The notes: a model not told the origin generated them from the sequence alone. Positions 47,165-59,324 are shown, counted from the first letter of the stretch. The stretch is 64,000 bases of DNA from Hormiphora californensis (GCA_020137815.1 CM035361.1:4668617-4732616); one strand, 5' to 3'. Made by a program: numbers and translations.

Positions 47165-47950
47165 GAGAGAGAGAAAGGTGCCAGCACACTAAGCAAGGCG
47201 TGCAGTACCACCCAGACACGCTTCAGGGAGCCGTCATATATTAGCAGGTCAGGACACGAGTGAAATAACAAGCTGGGACAATATCAGAGGAACTGAGAGG
47301 AATGACCGCGATTCATCCGAATCATGATTTAAGTGCACTTGCATGTACACACCCTTGGTGTTCATTGAGTGATATGGGTGAAATATTGAAATATGTATTA
47401 GCATCTAAACTGGGGTAAAATGGTCCAGCACACTGGGGTAAAATGGTCTAGCAGAACAGAAATTACTGAAGATAACATGGACCATTTTACCCCAGTGCTC
47501 TAACAACACCAGGCACGTGATAAAAATCGAGCAATGCTATTGGCTGGACCATTTTACCCCAGTGCAAAATTTCCAAAAAAAGCCCTACCAAACTTTTTGA
47601 ATTGATTAATTAAGCTATTAAATAAAACTTTCAGATTTTAAAATTTAGCTCGTCTGAAAGGAAAACGTTTCATTGGATAGCCTATATAATTTTTTTCTTC
47701 TTGCTGTATAAATTGAGTATTTTAGAACCTAAAACGTTAGAAAGTGTGCCATTTTACCCCTTTCTACCCTACACTAGAATCCAAACTAGTAACGACACAA
47801 GTAAATTCGTGGGAAAGCGTAAAAAACAAACTTAAAATTCAACATGCAAGGGTATTAATTAACCAATTAAATCAATAATTGATTAATTAAGGGGGGTGAT
47901 CTCTGCCCGAGATTTTTACAGTTTTGGTGGGTTATTAATTTATAACACGT
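46611..47950. other. Intergenic region with (GA)n tract and GGTAAAATGG repeats
   Basis: A (GA)n tract covers about 47081-47174. From about 47408 to 47770 the motif CACTGGGGTAAAATGGTC recurs in both orientations, like the ends of a short inverted-repeat element. The 5' exon or exons of the PDG gene probably lie here but were not found. Confidence 0.55.
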
Positions 47951-47954
47951 GCAG

Positions 47955-50900
47955 TTATAACTTGGGTTGAACAACCACTTCACAGAATTGCAACCAGCCA
48001 AATTCTCCGGATATGGTCACAGAATCCGCCGCCTTTCCGTCACAATTCACGGTGTACCATAGTTTGTCCGAATCGTATGTAATGGTCGCACATAGCTCGT
48101 CCCTACTCTTACCTGGGAGAAGGGGAGCTGTGTGTTAGATTAGTTATTAATTTTATTGAATATCTGACAGATTAAAAAAGTGCATAAAAACATGCAATGG
48201 AAATCACCCTCGTGGGTCGTGCCCCCGAACGGATTCACACACCCATGGCAACCACTAAACTAAATCAAATGCAAATAGAAACTAACCTCAGCTCCACCTA
48301 GATAGTCATCCTGAGAAGATGTATCAAGTCGGGGGTAGATAATCACTTTCCCGATCTCTTTGACCCCATCAAAAGTTGCCCTCCACCAATGGAAACCTTG
48401 CTGAACTCCACTTGAAAAACAACCGCCCCGATAAAAACTCCCATCAATCTGGCCGTTCACAGCGTTCACAGCTTCTCCTCCAACCTGCTCGCTGCTGGAT
48501 GTGATCACGGTACTTTTAGCGCTGGCAATATTCTCAATTGTAGTGTCGACAATGTTTGTGTCGGTGGCGGGGTTGTAGTTGTAATCTACCATGGCTTTTA
48601 CCTGGAACACGTTTAGTCGTTTGTTTGTTTGTGATTGGGGAAGTACTGGGGAAAAACAATCGTACCTGAACCTCAGGTTCAGGCCACGGCAATTTTCTAG
48701 AACGTATAGAAGAAGAAACTTCTAGTTTCGAAATCTAACACCTAAATCTCTATAATTATCTACCTCGCACAATGTAAGATATTCGTCCTCAAGAGTAACT
48801 TTCAGGTATCGTCCCTGGAGGTGATTGGTGTCAATAGTCCACTTTGTTTGTCCCTCCTCGTAGGACAGAGCCCCGATGGTTCTGTTGTCCAGGGTGATCA
48901 GAGCCCCATCCAATCGGTCCCCACAGCAGTCTTCCCGACCTGAACAGATTTAAATTTAAACAGGATTGTGTACTTAGCAGGGAGATATCAACTACAACTT
49001 GTACTATCAATCTAATGATAATAATTGTATTATAATTACCATAGATTTCGATATAATCGATGTACTCCTCCCTCTCAAGGTCCACTTGCCAGTAGCTCAC
49101 AGTGTCCCGATTGGTGTGTGTACAGCTTGCATCATTCCATTGCCCGTTAGTATAGCCGTCAACTGCCCTACTGGCTACTCCACTGTGCTGGGTCGAGGAC
49201 TGAACGGCAGACTTCCTTCTAGCAACGTTGAATAGACCTGTAGGGGATATGGTTGTAACCATGGTAACACTTGGGTTCACGCCCATGGTAACACTTACTG
49301 GGTGTTGTGGTAACCATGGTAAAACTTACTGGGTGTTGTGGTAACCATGGCAACACTTACTAGGTGTTGTGATAACCATGGTAACACTTACTGGGTGTTG
49401 TGGTAACCATGGTAACACTTACTGGGTGTTGTGGTAACCATGGTAACACTTACTGGGTGTTGTGGTAACCATGGTAACACTTACTGGGTGTTGTGGTAAC
49501 CATGGTAATACACTTACTGGGTGTTGTGGTACCCATGGTAACACTTATTGCGGATTTCGGTAACCATGGTAGCACTTACTGGGTTTTGTGGTAACCATAG
49601 TAACAATTACTGGGTATTGTGGTAACCATGGTAACACATAGTACTGGGTGTTGTGGTAACCATGGTAACACATAATACTGGGTGTTGTGGTAACCAAGGT
49701 AACACATAATACTAGGTGTTGTGGTAACCATGGTAACACATAATACTAGGTGTTGTGGTAACCATGGTAACACATAATACTGGGTGTTGTGGTAACCATG
49801 GTAACACTTACTGGGTGTTGTGATAACCATGGTAAAACTTACTGGGGTTTGTGGTAACCATGGTAACAATTACTGGGTATTGTGGTAACCATGGTAACAC
49901 ATAGTACTGGGTGTTGTGGTAACCATGGTAACACATAATACTGGGTGTTGTGGTAACCATGGTAACACTTACTGGGTGTTGTGGTTGGTGTTTCATCACT
50001 GTCTCCCAAGTTTTCATTCCTCACCATAACTTGCACTTCACAAATCATCAAATAGGAGTAAAGCTTCTCTATTCGTACCTGTAGATTGAGTAAAGTTGAG
50101 GGGGAGAGAAGCTATAAGATAAAATATTACCCCATGCAGTGGAACCCTGTCACACCCGTGCACAGAAGCCGGAGGCGAGCTAACCCTCAACCCCCCCCCC
50201 CCCAGGTGAAAAGATTAGGAAAAGAGAAATACTAAATCTCCACCCGAGGTCCACCCCGGGCCGGGTCGAGCACCACTACTAAAACCAAGATTGGAAGGAT
50301 GATATATCGGTTTGTTAATTACCTTTTGTCCATACGCATCATCAGGACAAGACACTTTGTAAATTGTTTGGTCCCCCGTGTCACTTGCATCAACATCGTC
50401 CTCTGAAGCCAGCCCACAGAGGTTGTTGCCAAGCCATACCCGGGCACTGAAAAAAATAGTTAATTAATTATATATAACAAAAAATATTTAGTTAATTAAT
50501 GATATTTGTAGTTTATAATTGGAGCTTGCTCAGCTAATTGGATTTTGATATCATAAGTAATTGTCAATTACCCTTGGAATGTTTTATAGTAATCTTTGTT
50601 ATCACTCCTTATGTATATCATAACATGATCAACATTGAAACTGGCTTCCAAATCCACCTGCCACCACTCTGCACTTCCCTGAAAGTGATCGTTACCATGG
50701 TTACCAGTGTTATTAGAGATTGAGTTACCATGGTTACCAGTGTTCTTAGAAATTGAGTTACCATGGTTACCACAACACCCAGTTGGTTATCATTGTAAAA
50801 TACACGCATAATAGTTATACCTTCCGTTTAGTGTGCATACAGGACCCATCATTCCACTTTTGTAGCGCCCACCCGTCCACTGCTCGTGAGGGTACCCCAC

Positions 50901-52759
50901 TGGACTGCTCGGTGCTCTGTGTGGCTGGTTTTAGAAGGGCGACATTGGTGTAATCCCCAATTACCTCCCCCTTTGAGGTCGTCACCGTGGGAACAACATC
51001 AAGATCTTCAGTTTTTACCATGACCTGTAATAATAACATGTTAATATTAGACATAACAATGTTAGCCGTGTTAAAATTAAACATAACAGTGTTAGCCATT
51101 TTAACATTAACAATTATATACTTCACTGATTGGGATTTCTAGATTTCTAGGAATTTTTCTAGAAATCTCATTATTCAACATGTTTTCCCGCCAATTTCAC
51201 CCTCGAATCCCAGAGAAGAAGAATTACAAACCTGAACTTCACAAAGAGTCAGCGGTTCTCCCATCAGCTCTATTTTAACAATTTGTCCAGCACTCTCTTC
51301 CTTGCTACACGTAACCACGTCAGCTATATTTTCTTCCCCCGTGGATTTTAGGGTTCCTGCAAATATGTTAATTAGTTAATTAAACATTAATTAATTAGTT
51401 AATTAAATATTAATCAATTTTAAGTATGTAATGAAACGCAAACTAAAAATACATAAGAAATACAGTCGGACCCCGATTTAGGGACACCCTCGGGGGAAAG
51501 GCTCTTGTCCACTAAATCGGGGTGTCCACTAAATCGGGGTCAAATAAGGTTAATTTCCTATATCGGGGTAAAAAAATCCTGTCCCTAAATCGGGGTGCCA
51601 CTAAATCGGGGGGCCCTAAATCGGGGTCCGACTGTACTAAAAATTCCAACTGCATTCCTGCTGAACTGAGATGATATCATTTCACCATGATTTCTTCTGC
51701 ACCGAATTTTACGGTAAAATATAAGGGTAAAATAGGGTAAAATAGGGTCAAATAGGGTCAAATAGGGTCAAATAGGGTAAAATATGGTAAAATAGGGTAA
51801 AATAGGGTAAAATATATGTAGGATAAAATAGGGTAAAATAGGGTAAAATATATTTAAATATATTTAGAATAAAATAGGGTAAAATAGGGTAAAATAGGGT
51901 AAAATAGGGTAAAATATATTTAAGATAAAATAGGGTAAAATAGGGTAAAATAGGGTAGAATAGGGTAAAATAGGTTAAAATAGGGTAGAATAGGGTAAAA
52001 TAGGGTAAAATAGGGTAAAATAGGGTAAAATAGGTTAAAATAGGGTAGAATAGGGTAAAATAGGGTAAAATAGGGTAAAATAGGGTAAAATAGGGTAAAA
52101 TAGGGTAAAATATGTTTAGGGTAGAATATGTTTAGGATAAAATAGGGTAATGATGATGTGTTACCTACCACATCGGTGATCTCCAATCCAGAGTCTGGCA
52201 CCTTCTAGTCGATAAGCCCACGCCTTATCAGTTCGCCCCCAGATATTAATATGATCAATTTGGTAAACTCTGCCAAGATCTACTGTCCAGTAGGGATGGT
52301 CTCTGAAATTAATTGATGTAATTAAATGTAATTGATTTAATTAATTGATATTAATCAAAATCGATCAAAGGAGTTATTATATCTGAACATGTATAAGATT
52401 GTTGAACGATATTCTCAAATTACACACAGATGGACATGCATGTTACCACGGTTACCATTATTACAACAGTTACCATTATTACAACAGTTACCACGGTTAC
52501 CACGACTACCATAGTTACCATGGTTACCACGACTACAACAGTTACTGCACATGGTTACTTACTCGCTCTCCTTAGTGTGTGTACAAGTTTTACTGGACCA
52601 CGCGCCCGCGGTGTTCCCATCCACTGCCCGAGATGAAACTCCCCCATACTTTGAGGTAGACTGGGTGGTGGTTTTGTCTAACGCCACATTTGTATACCCA
52701 TCTTGTGCCCGGGCTAGAAGGGTTATCGTCTGCAGGGAGACGAACAACAGCAACCTCAT
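47955..52759 (-). CDS. Secreted four-domain F-type lectin (fucolectin/F5-8C-like)
   Basis: Eleven exons: 52759-52563, 52302-52169, 51356-51232, 51024-50821, 50678-50572, 50446-50323, 50078-49973, 49237-49040, 48939-48764, 48601-48287 and 48107-47955. Phases fit throughout, giving 612 residues. Signal peptide MRLLLFVSLQTITLLARA. Domains 1-3 begin YTNVALDKTTTQS, YTNVALLKPATQS and FNVARRKSAVQSS, each followed by SRAVDG and CTHT or CMHT. Then come WTVDLGR, WWQVDLE or YWQVDLE strands and a terminal CEV. The Cys-Cys-Gly-Asp-Arg-Leu segment of domain 3 is typical of F-type lectins. Domain 4 (exons 10-11) is more diverged. Such lectins bind fucosylated glycans in innate recognition. The last acceptor is ambiguous. 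Confidence 0.92.
49245..49972 (-). repeat. 31-bp minisatellite that repeats the exon-7 splice donor
   Basis: About 24 head-to-tail units of TGGGTGTTGTGGTAACCATG plus GTAACACTTAC (plus strand). On the gene strand each unit contains ACAACACCCA|GTAAGT, the same sequence as the true exon-7 end and donor at 49973/49972. The array fills almost the whole intron to the exon-8 acceptor. Confidence 0.95.
50690..50785 (-). repeat. TTACCATGGTTACC tandem units in lectin intron 4
   Basis: Three units sharing TTACCATGGTTACCA and ending in CACAACACCCAG, near-identical to the core of the intron-7 minisatellite. They lie between exons 4 and 5. Confidence 0.85.
51463..51634. mobile_element. 172-bp pogo/Tigger-like MITE in lectin intron 3
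   Basis: CAGTCGGACC...GGTCCGACTG termini flanked by TA; interior is made of repeated CTAAATCGGGG blocks. Longest copy of this family in the window. Confidence 0.85.
51712..52148. repeat. 11-bp minisatellite GGGTAAAATAG in a lectin intron
   Basis: About 35 imperfect copies of GGGTAAAATAG between lectin exons 2 and 3, with occasional TATATTTA interruptions. Confidence 0.92.
52436..52556 (-). repeat. GGTTACCA-rich repeats at the lectin exon-1 donor
   Basis: Repeated CAGTTACCA, CGGTTACCA and CATGGTTACCACGACTAC units start within a few bases of the exon-1 donor (GTAAGT at 52562-52557). Confidence 0.75.
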
Positions 52760-53200
52760 GACAACACGGAAAAGTGAGCTTTTTTAGCTGGTATATAGAA
52801 TGTGGTCCTTTGTTCTAGTTTAGGATGTGAGTTATATCTTTGTTGGTGAAACGTAAAAGTAAGCCAGCGCTTTGTTATCGCGTGTCCTTCCTTCATTTGA
52901 CAAAGGGATATCAGACAATGAATTTATTTGAGCCATTGTGTGGTAGCACCTCATTGTCCTGAAACTAGATGGTTGAGCTACGGCCCTTTGTTCACTACAA
53001 CACCGCTATGTGCAGCTATAAGATCTAGTGTTGTTCACTATAATAATGGTAGACTAGCGGTTTATCTAACAATGGTATATACTATATACTTTCTTACAAT
53101 ATATATCTCGAATAATGGGGGTTACATGGCTATAATAATAGCGTGTATAGTAGTAAGGAAATTACGTGGCTTTTGATCCATGGGCCCGTGGTGCTATATG
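52760..53200. other. Lectin upstream region, nothing recognised
   Basis: No TATA box or gene that I can support. Ends at the start of a large direct duplication. Confidence 0.45.
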
Positions 53201-53206
53201 GTACAC

Positions 53207-54312
53207 TAGAAAGCCCATTGTTAAGTCCTACAACACACTCCCCCACCCGTCTCTATATGTCTCTCTCCCCGTCTCATTCTGTGTCTATCCATGTCGGGGT
53301 AAAGAATGCGGAGGTTTATAGTGGTAGAGCGCTGGTGATAAACATCAAGGGAAATCCCGCTGAATAACATGTAGAATCAGGCGATAAAGATCCGTAGAAT
53401 TGTAGCTGTGTAGAGAATCAACGGGGTACGTGGGTAGAAAGGCTTTGGCAATCATGGGGGCACTCAGCAGTAGATCCCGAAACACCACAGGAACACCACA
53501 GGAACACGCAACAAACAACAAACAACATGCACGTGCAGTATCCCCCTCCCATACCCCTCCCAGAGCACCTCCTTGGCAACCCCCTCTATTTGCACGTGGG
53601 ATACTACATCATACTCCTCATCACGCCACGCATTTGCAAATTATAATAAGGACTAGAAAGCCCATTGAAGTAGAGCGCCCGTTGACCCGAATCCCCACAC
53701 TATTCCTCACCCAGGAGCACCCCTCTCACTCGCTGCACCAACCCGCACGTGCAACCTCCAATACCCTCTCAAGCCACCTCCCAGGGCAACCCCCCTCTAT
53801 TTGCACGTGTGGATACTACATCACCACCATCACGCCACGCATTTGTACTTTATAATAAGGACTAGAAAGCCCATTGTTAAGTCCTACAACACCCCCCCCC
53901 CCTCCCCGTCTCTATGTCTCTCCCCCCCCCCCTCACTATTCGTATCTCAATGTCGGGGTAAAGAGGTTGGTAGTGGTAGAGCGCTGGTGATAAACATCAA
54001 GGGAAATCCCGCTGAATAACATGTAGAATCAGGTGATAAAGATCCGTAGAATTGTAGCTGTGTAGAGAATCAACGGGGTACGTAGGTAGAAAGGCTTTGG
54101 CAATCATGGAGGTCCCAGCAGTAGATCCAAAACACTACAGGAACAACACAGGAACACGCAACAAACAACCAAAAACATGCACGTGCAGTATCCCCTCACA
54201 ACTACCCATACCCCTCCCAAGCCACCTCCCAGGGCAACCCCCACTATTTGCACGTGTGGATACTACATCACCACCATCACGCCACGCATTTGTACTTTAT
54301 AATAAGGATGGC
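53207..54312. repeat. Direct duplication with ~660-bp period
   Basis: GAAAGCCCATTGTTAAGTCC recurs at about 53211 and 53866. TGTCGGGGTAAAGA recurs at 53293 and 53952. Long shared blocks follow, including GTGGTAGAGCGCTGGTGATA. A partial third copy of the distal part (Cys/Pro-free CACGTG-rich segment) sits at about 53650-53850. GTGCACGTG and TTTGCACGTG E-box motifs recur in each copy. No convincing coding sequence. Confidence 0.8.
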
Positions 54313-54693
54313 TGCGTTATTGTTGGACACTAAACAGAAGCTCAGGAACATAATGATATGCGAACACAAAAAGATGGAGAGAAAAACATATAATATGCAT
54401 TTTGTGTGACCCTGTAAGGCAGCGGATTACGGGGGCCCGAATAGATCGCCCGTATAGATCGACCGTATAGACTGCCCGGACGTTTCATCTGCGCATTACG
54501 TTTCATCACACTTTCACCAAAACGAAACACATGCGCGTGCAATTATTTTTTACTAAGATACACACCGAAGCTTTAGTTAACTAATGTTATTTTTAATGTT
54601 CGAAAAATCCGATATCTATTAATTTTATTTTACTTTTAATGTTAATGTCATTTTAATTTTGAAAATCAGCTGGAACTCGTGAGTCGTCGACGA

Positions 54694-54933
54694 TTATTGA
54701 GTGATTGAATGGTTTTCAGAAAACGATCCTCCGTCTTTAACATTTTCGATGTAATCATTACATGATTTAATAAGCTCGTTTCCTGCTTTCTCAACTCTCC
54801 TAACCATACGAGATCTCTTCCTTGGATCAGCCATCATTGCCTCTTCCTCTGCCGTAACAGCTTTCCCAAGTCTACATTCAATCTCGTCCACTGCACTCTT
54901 TAGGATCTGAAGGTGCTCCGCAACCTTCAACAT
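54694..54933 (-). CDS. Short helical protein or terminal exon, 79 residues
   Basis: An ATG-initiated frame encoding amphipathic, charged helices (EHLQILKSAVDEIECRLG, MVRRVEKAGNELIKSCNDYI). No known domain. It follows the glycine-rich frame at 55000-55249 on the same strand and might be part of the same transcription unit. The frames do not join with an obvious intron. Confidence 0.35.
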   Translation of the reverse strand: MLKVAEHLQILKSAVDEIECRLGKAVTAEEEAMMADPRKRSRMVRRVEKAGNELIKSCNDYIENVKDGGSFSENHSITQ

Positions 54934-54999
54934 TTGCCGTACATATGTCTTCGAAATCCTTTACTGCGACATCGTTGTTGGAACTGATTGCAGCAGTTA

Positions 55000-55249
55000 T
55001 AAAGAGCTACTGGGATGGTACACAGGTAGTGCAAGAGTACACACAACACCGGTCAATAATCCCCCTACTCCTCCAGCAAGTGCTGCTCCGGCAGTACCCG
55101 AACCTCGCACGACTGCGTTGCTGTCCTGAAGAGCCTTATTGGCAGCTTCACCCGCTACATAACCTCCTGTGAGTGCAATAGCACCTGTCCCAAGTACAGG
55201 CACGCCACAAGCCGCAATGTCAGATGATGTATCGATCGAATAGACTCTG
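55000..55249 (-). CDS. Glycine/alanine-rich membrane-like exon
   Basis: An open minus-strand frame encodes GTGAIALTGGYVAGEAANKA and AGAALAGGVGGLLTGVV, a glycine-zipper-like hydrophobic pattern that could form paired transmembrane helices. No start codon was found, but a possible acceptor lies at 55250. Probably an exon of an unidentified gene. Confidence 0.4.
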
Positions 55250-55452
55250 CATTATTTTTCTCGTTTTTGTGGTACTTTATTTTTCCATCGGCTTTTGCGT
55301 GAAGTATGTTTCGCCTTACGGATAATTTCAGTGTGACGATTACTGCTATTCCTTAGCCCATTCTTGAAGAGCTGTTGTATCACAGGCAGTCTCCCAAATT
55401 TCAGAAATTGGAATCCTCTCCAGCAGGGTACTCAAAATATTCTTTAGATACT

Positions 55453-56085
55453 TCAACCAATCGTTCTCCATACGAACGTGTAATCGTATACTGTTTTCTT
55501 GGTCTGGTTCTCTAGCAGCCCATAGTCGCTGGCTAATGTTTCGATTTCTTCAACAATACCTTTTGTAACACTCTTTTCCTTGATTTTGGCAATTTGTACT
55601 ATCAGCGCATTTGAAACAGCTGAGTTTTTGACATCGGCTATTGATAGTTGTATTGATTGTAGTTGACTCTCCACAAAACATGCTCTGCATTGATTGGAGA
55701 GGCCCCTGCAGTCCTCACACCTTCTTCTATCGACTCCATCTTTATCCAACCAGGGTTCACCCCAGCTCTTGGAATCAATAACACCGCCAGACTTAGTTAC
55801 GATGAAAGAGGAACGTTTTGAATGTGGGGCATTCACCATTATATCGACCCTCTTTTGATTATCATCCATCATATAGATACTAACATGGTAAACTCCTGTT
55901 GGTGAAGCTGCTGGACTGAATTCTTTTCTGTCCAATTTTGGGATAACTGTGAAGCCTTCTTCAATAAAATTTTCCCGCTTGATAACTGTCTGCCTGCTTT
56001 TGGAACCTTGTCCACTGATAGAGTGATCTCCCGCCACGTTAGCTGTTACCCCCATGCCTCCCGAGGTAGATTCTTGGAACTCCTG

Positions 56086-56140
<55 letters not shown>

Positions 56141-56361
56141 GAGATATAGATGAGAGAGTATAGAGAGAGATAGAGAAGAGAGGAGAGGAGAGAGCGATAG
56201 CGGAGGTGAGTGCAGAATAGTGTGGTAACACAGCATTTGTTGTTTAAATTTACTGAATAAGTAGATGTAAACATTCTTACCGATATTTTTTCAGTTTCAA
56301 TTTTAACCCAAATCTTATCATGGGTTGCGTTTGAGACCTGTACAGAGGCGTTGTTCCCCAT
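55453..56361 (-). CDS. Predicted N-myristoylated orphan protein, two exons
   Basis: Exons 56361-56281 and 56082-55453 join in phase to 236 residues. The N-terminus MGNNASVQVSN fits an N-myristoylation site (Gly2, Ser6). Next comes a beta-rich region (THDKIWVKIETEK, GVYHVSIYMMDDNQKRVDI) and a segment with KSWGEPWLDKDGVDRRRCED. A five-cysteine cluster, RRCEDCRGLSNQCRACF, lies near residue 150. The C-terminal third is helical. No family recognised. The intron contains a (GA)n tract, 56090-56139. A membrane-anchored cytoplasmic role is inferred from the N-terminus. Confidence 0.75.
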
Positions 56362-57340
56362 GTTGCTATTACTATACATGCAGTACAATATTAGTCATAT
56401 TATATGATTACTCGAGGCAACACAGTGCAGTTTGTAATGCATGATTTTCTAGGGTTTTAAGAAAATTAAAGAAGTATATTTATAACTTATTAGCTTATTT
56501 TATCAGTGCAGATCGAGTTTATAGTTGTTGGGCAACATGTTTGAAAATTGAAATCTACAAAAAGAGCTCAATCTAATGGGATAAAACGTGTTTAAAGTTC
56601 GCTGAGAGTCTGCATACAATTGTGAACACCGGTCTCGTCGACGCCACATTAATTAGTCCCATGACCGGTCACATGCATAACAATATCATGCAGCTATCAT
56701 GTGAGATCATGGTCGACGGTGGGAATTTGGCAACAACAGCATCAGCATGAGAATTCTACTTTTGACAATTTCGAATTTCGAAAATGCACATAATGAAAAT
56801 CGGTGTTAATTCCCGGACCTGATACTTTAGGTCCTTAGGTTTCAGGATTTTCTGAATAAATAAAATAGCCGTGACCTGAACCTTCAAGATTCAGACATGA
56901 ATCTTTTCCAACACGGTAGTTCAAGCGCGACTTCCCCCTAAAAACACATTAGGAATAATGGTTTTTAAGACGAATCTATAATTGCAAAGTGATTGTATTA
57001 TATATTGTATGTGTATATATTGTATGTGTATGACCAGTAAGCAAGACAATATTACAATAAGTTTCTACCCACTACCCAGTGAGATTCCAGATATAGGTTG
57101 GTGACATAGAGTCTATGTCATAGACACCGTGCGCGACCAAGATTGAGCTCACACACAGGTGTTCTGTTTTTTACATACTGATTAAACAGGAGTTCTCCCA
57201 ACATAACAAAAATATCTCAGTGATGGATGGGTCGATTTTGAGCGGCAAAAACGCAAAATGTTCAGAAAGCTAATCTCTATAACTACCTACAACAAACTTG
57301 TCTAATTCTGATTCGGTCCACTCGTCACTTTAAGTGAAGG
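56362..57340. other. Intergenic sequence
   Basis: Contains a diverged palindromic repeat (about 56820-56915, with CCGTGACCTGAACC). No gene recognised. Confidence 0.5.
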
Positions 57341-58224
57341 GGGACTCTCCCAACCGGATATCTACGTAGCCCTGATCCTCCTCTTCGCTATGCTGATTTC
57401 CTGCCCCCTAAATGCCTTTGTTATTTGCTACAACTTTCTGAAACCCTCCAGTCCCGCAGTGCAGTGCTTCTCTTCAGATGTCTATCACTGTTGGACTTCC
57501 TCTCCTGTCTCTTGATCCCACTTTATTGCATCGTCAAGGTCCTCAGTCCTCACACCAGCCCTAGAACCTCCCTGTCTGCCTAACTTCTCAAACTGCACCA
57601 GCATTGAACACCCCCACATTGTGGACAGGGTTGTGTCGGGTGTCCTGTGGGTTTTCGCTCTGTCTACCTCATCAGTAGCTGGAACATTAGCTATAGTACG
57701 GTACGTTCAGATCACCCGACCCTTCAGCCACATCAGCAAAAGGGCCTTGATTGCGTCCATCTGTGTTTCGAGAGCGTACGAGGCCGGAGTTTTAGGGTGG
57801 AGCTGTTTCAACGAACGAGCTAAGTTGTACTACGAGCTGCTAAGAGTTTACACGCCATACCTTACACCAACCTCAGGCATTGAGACCATGTTTATGATAG
57901 CCTTCTGGCCTTACTTCTTCATCCACGTGGTGTCTACGGCCATTGTCACCATTCTCACTGTGATTCACCTCTACTTCAAACGATCAATCCGTGCAGGGGC
58001 ATGACAAGAGTGAATCTGAAGATCTTTCTAACCAACATAACTAGTATCATCGCTGGACTAGCTATTATTTACATTGGTGGAGACTTCTTTGGCACTGACT
58101 AGGGTTACGAAAGTGACATCGACTATCGAGGAATTCTTTGTGACTGTTCCAATTCCGTTCATTAACTCAATAATCAATCCAATTATTTTTCTATCACTCA
58201 CACCGGATAGACATCTTGGTTTAA

Positions 58225-59104
58225 CCCTTTGAGACCGATAGGGTCACCAGTGACCCCACGCTAATTATGCATCTAGCGTCTGTCCGAACTAAATCTAAGA
58301 AGTTTAAATGGTTTTCCGGGTTAGAATAGACACTTTTTGGCTGTTTTTGGGGTCATTTTAAGCTTTGAACATCTTAGTTTACTAGAAATGCCAACTCTAA
58401 GCCATAAAAGTTGAAATTTTGGTGTAAAGTTGGCCATATCTCTAAAACGGTATAAGTAAGCCAATAATGGACCTACAAATCAAAAGAAAACCATAGGTTT
58501 TACCCCGGTATGAAGTTTCGTGATGATTTGATCAAATTTACAACGCTCAGAGGGCAAATAATGCCGGGGTCACCAGTGACCCTATCGTCCCCTAACGCTA
58601 ATATAGAAATTTGGATTTTACGTGCATTTCCAAAGGATTGGCCACCGATAAAGGTCTAAAACGGCATTTTTCAAACGGGTGCTAGCGACTAACCGACTCC
58701 ATCAGTGTTATCTATACATCTTAGAGAGTCGCTGAAAAATTTTTTGAGATTCGCGCTCCTTCATAAAAATTTTCATCTCGGCCAATTTGAAATTCTAAAA
58801 TCGGCTACAGATGAGATACAGAGGTCCATAGGGTGTGTAAAATGTGCAGAATGGCCGGGTTTATATAAGTGTTATGAAGAAACATAGGGTCTAAGATGAG
58901 CGGTTTTCGAGTTATGAGGCAAAATAGCTACGAAATCTCAATTGTTTGCATTCCATTTGAGACCGATAGGGTCACTGGTGACCCCACAGAAACAAAGTTC
59001 GTAGAGACGAGTTTTTTGGTTCTGCTTTCAAGTAGGCTTGTTAGGAGTGTCTCCAGCAATTTTCAGATATTTCTGTCGATGGCGCCACTATCGGTCCCAA
59101 AGGG
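58225..59104. mobile_element. 880-bp piggyBac-like non-autonomous element
   Basis: Flanked on both sides by TTAA (58221-58224 and 59105-59108). Its termini CCCTTTGAGACCGATAG and CTATCGGTCCCAAAGGG are inverted repeats. TTAA duplication and CCC-type ends are diagnostic of piggyBac. Internal GGGTCACCAGTGACCC palindromes recur near 58241, 58567 and 58972. No transposase. Confidence 0.88.
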
Positions 59105-59324
59105 TTAAGAATGGAGACACAGCCACGAGTGACTCGTGATCCCTCAGCTGCCAGGCCGGGGAAAGGAAACCCTATAATGGTTCCAACCCTTCATCTCCAC
59201 CCAAGAAGAGATCACGGCCTCCAAGAAGGGCAAGAAGATTCAGAAAAAGAAGATCCCTCAGCTACTTCTAATCGTGCTTCTCCACAGGATGCTGCCGACA
59301 AGAACACTGATAATCAAAATACTG

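Noticed and set aside
49545-50051. YHGYHNTQ-type repeat open frames
   Set aside because: They translate the intron-7 minisatellite beyond the exon; only 49973-50078 fits as exon.
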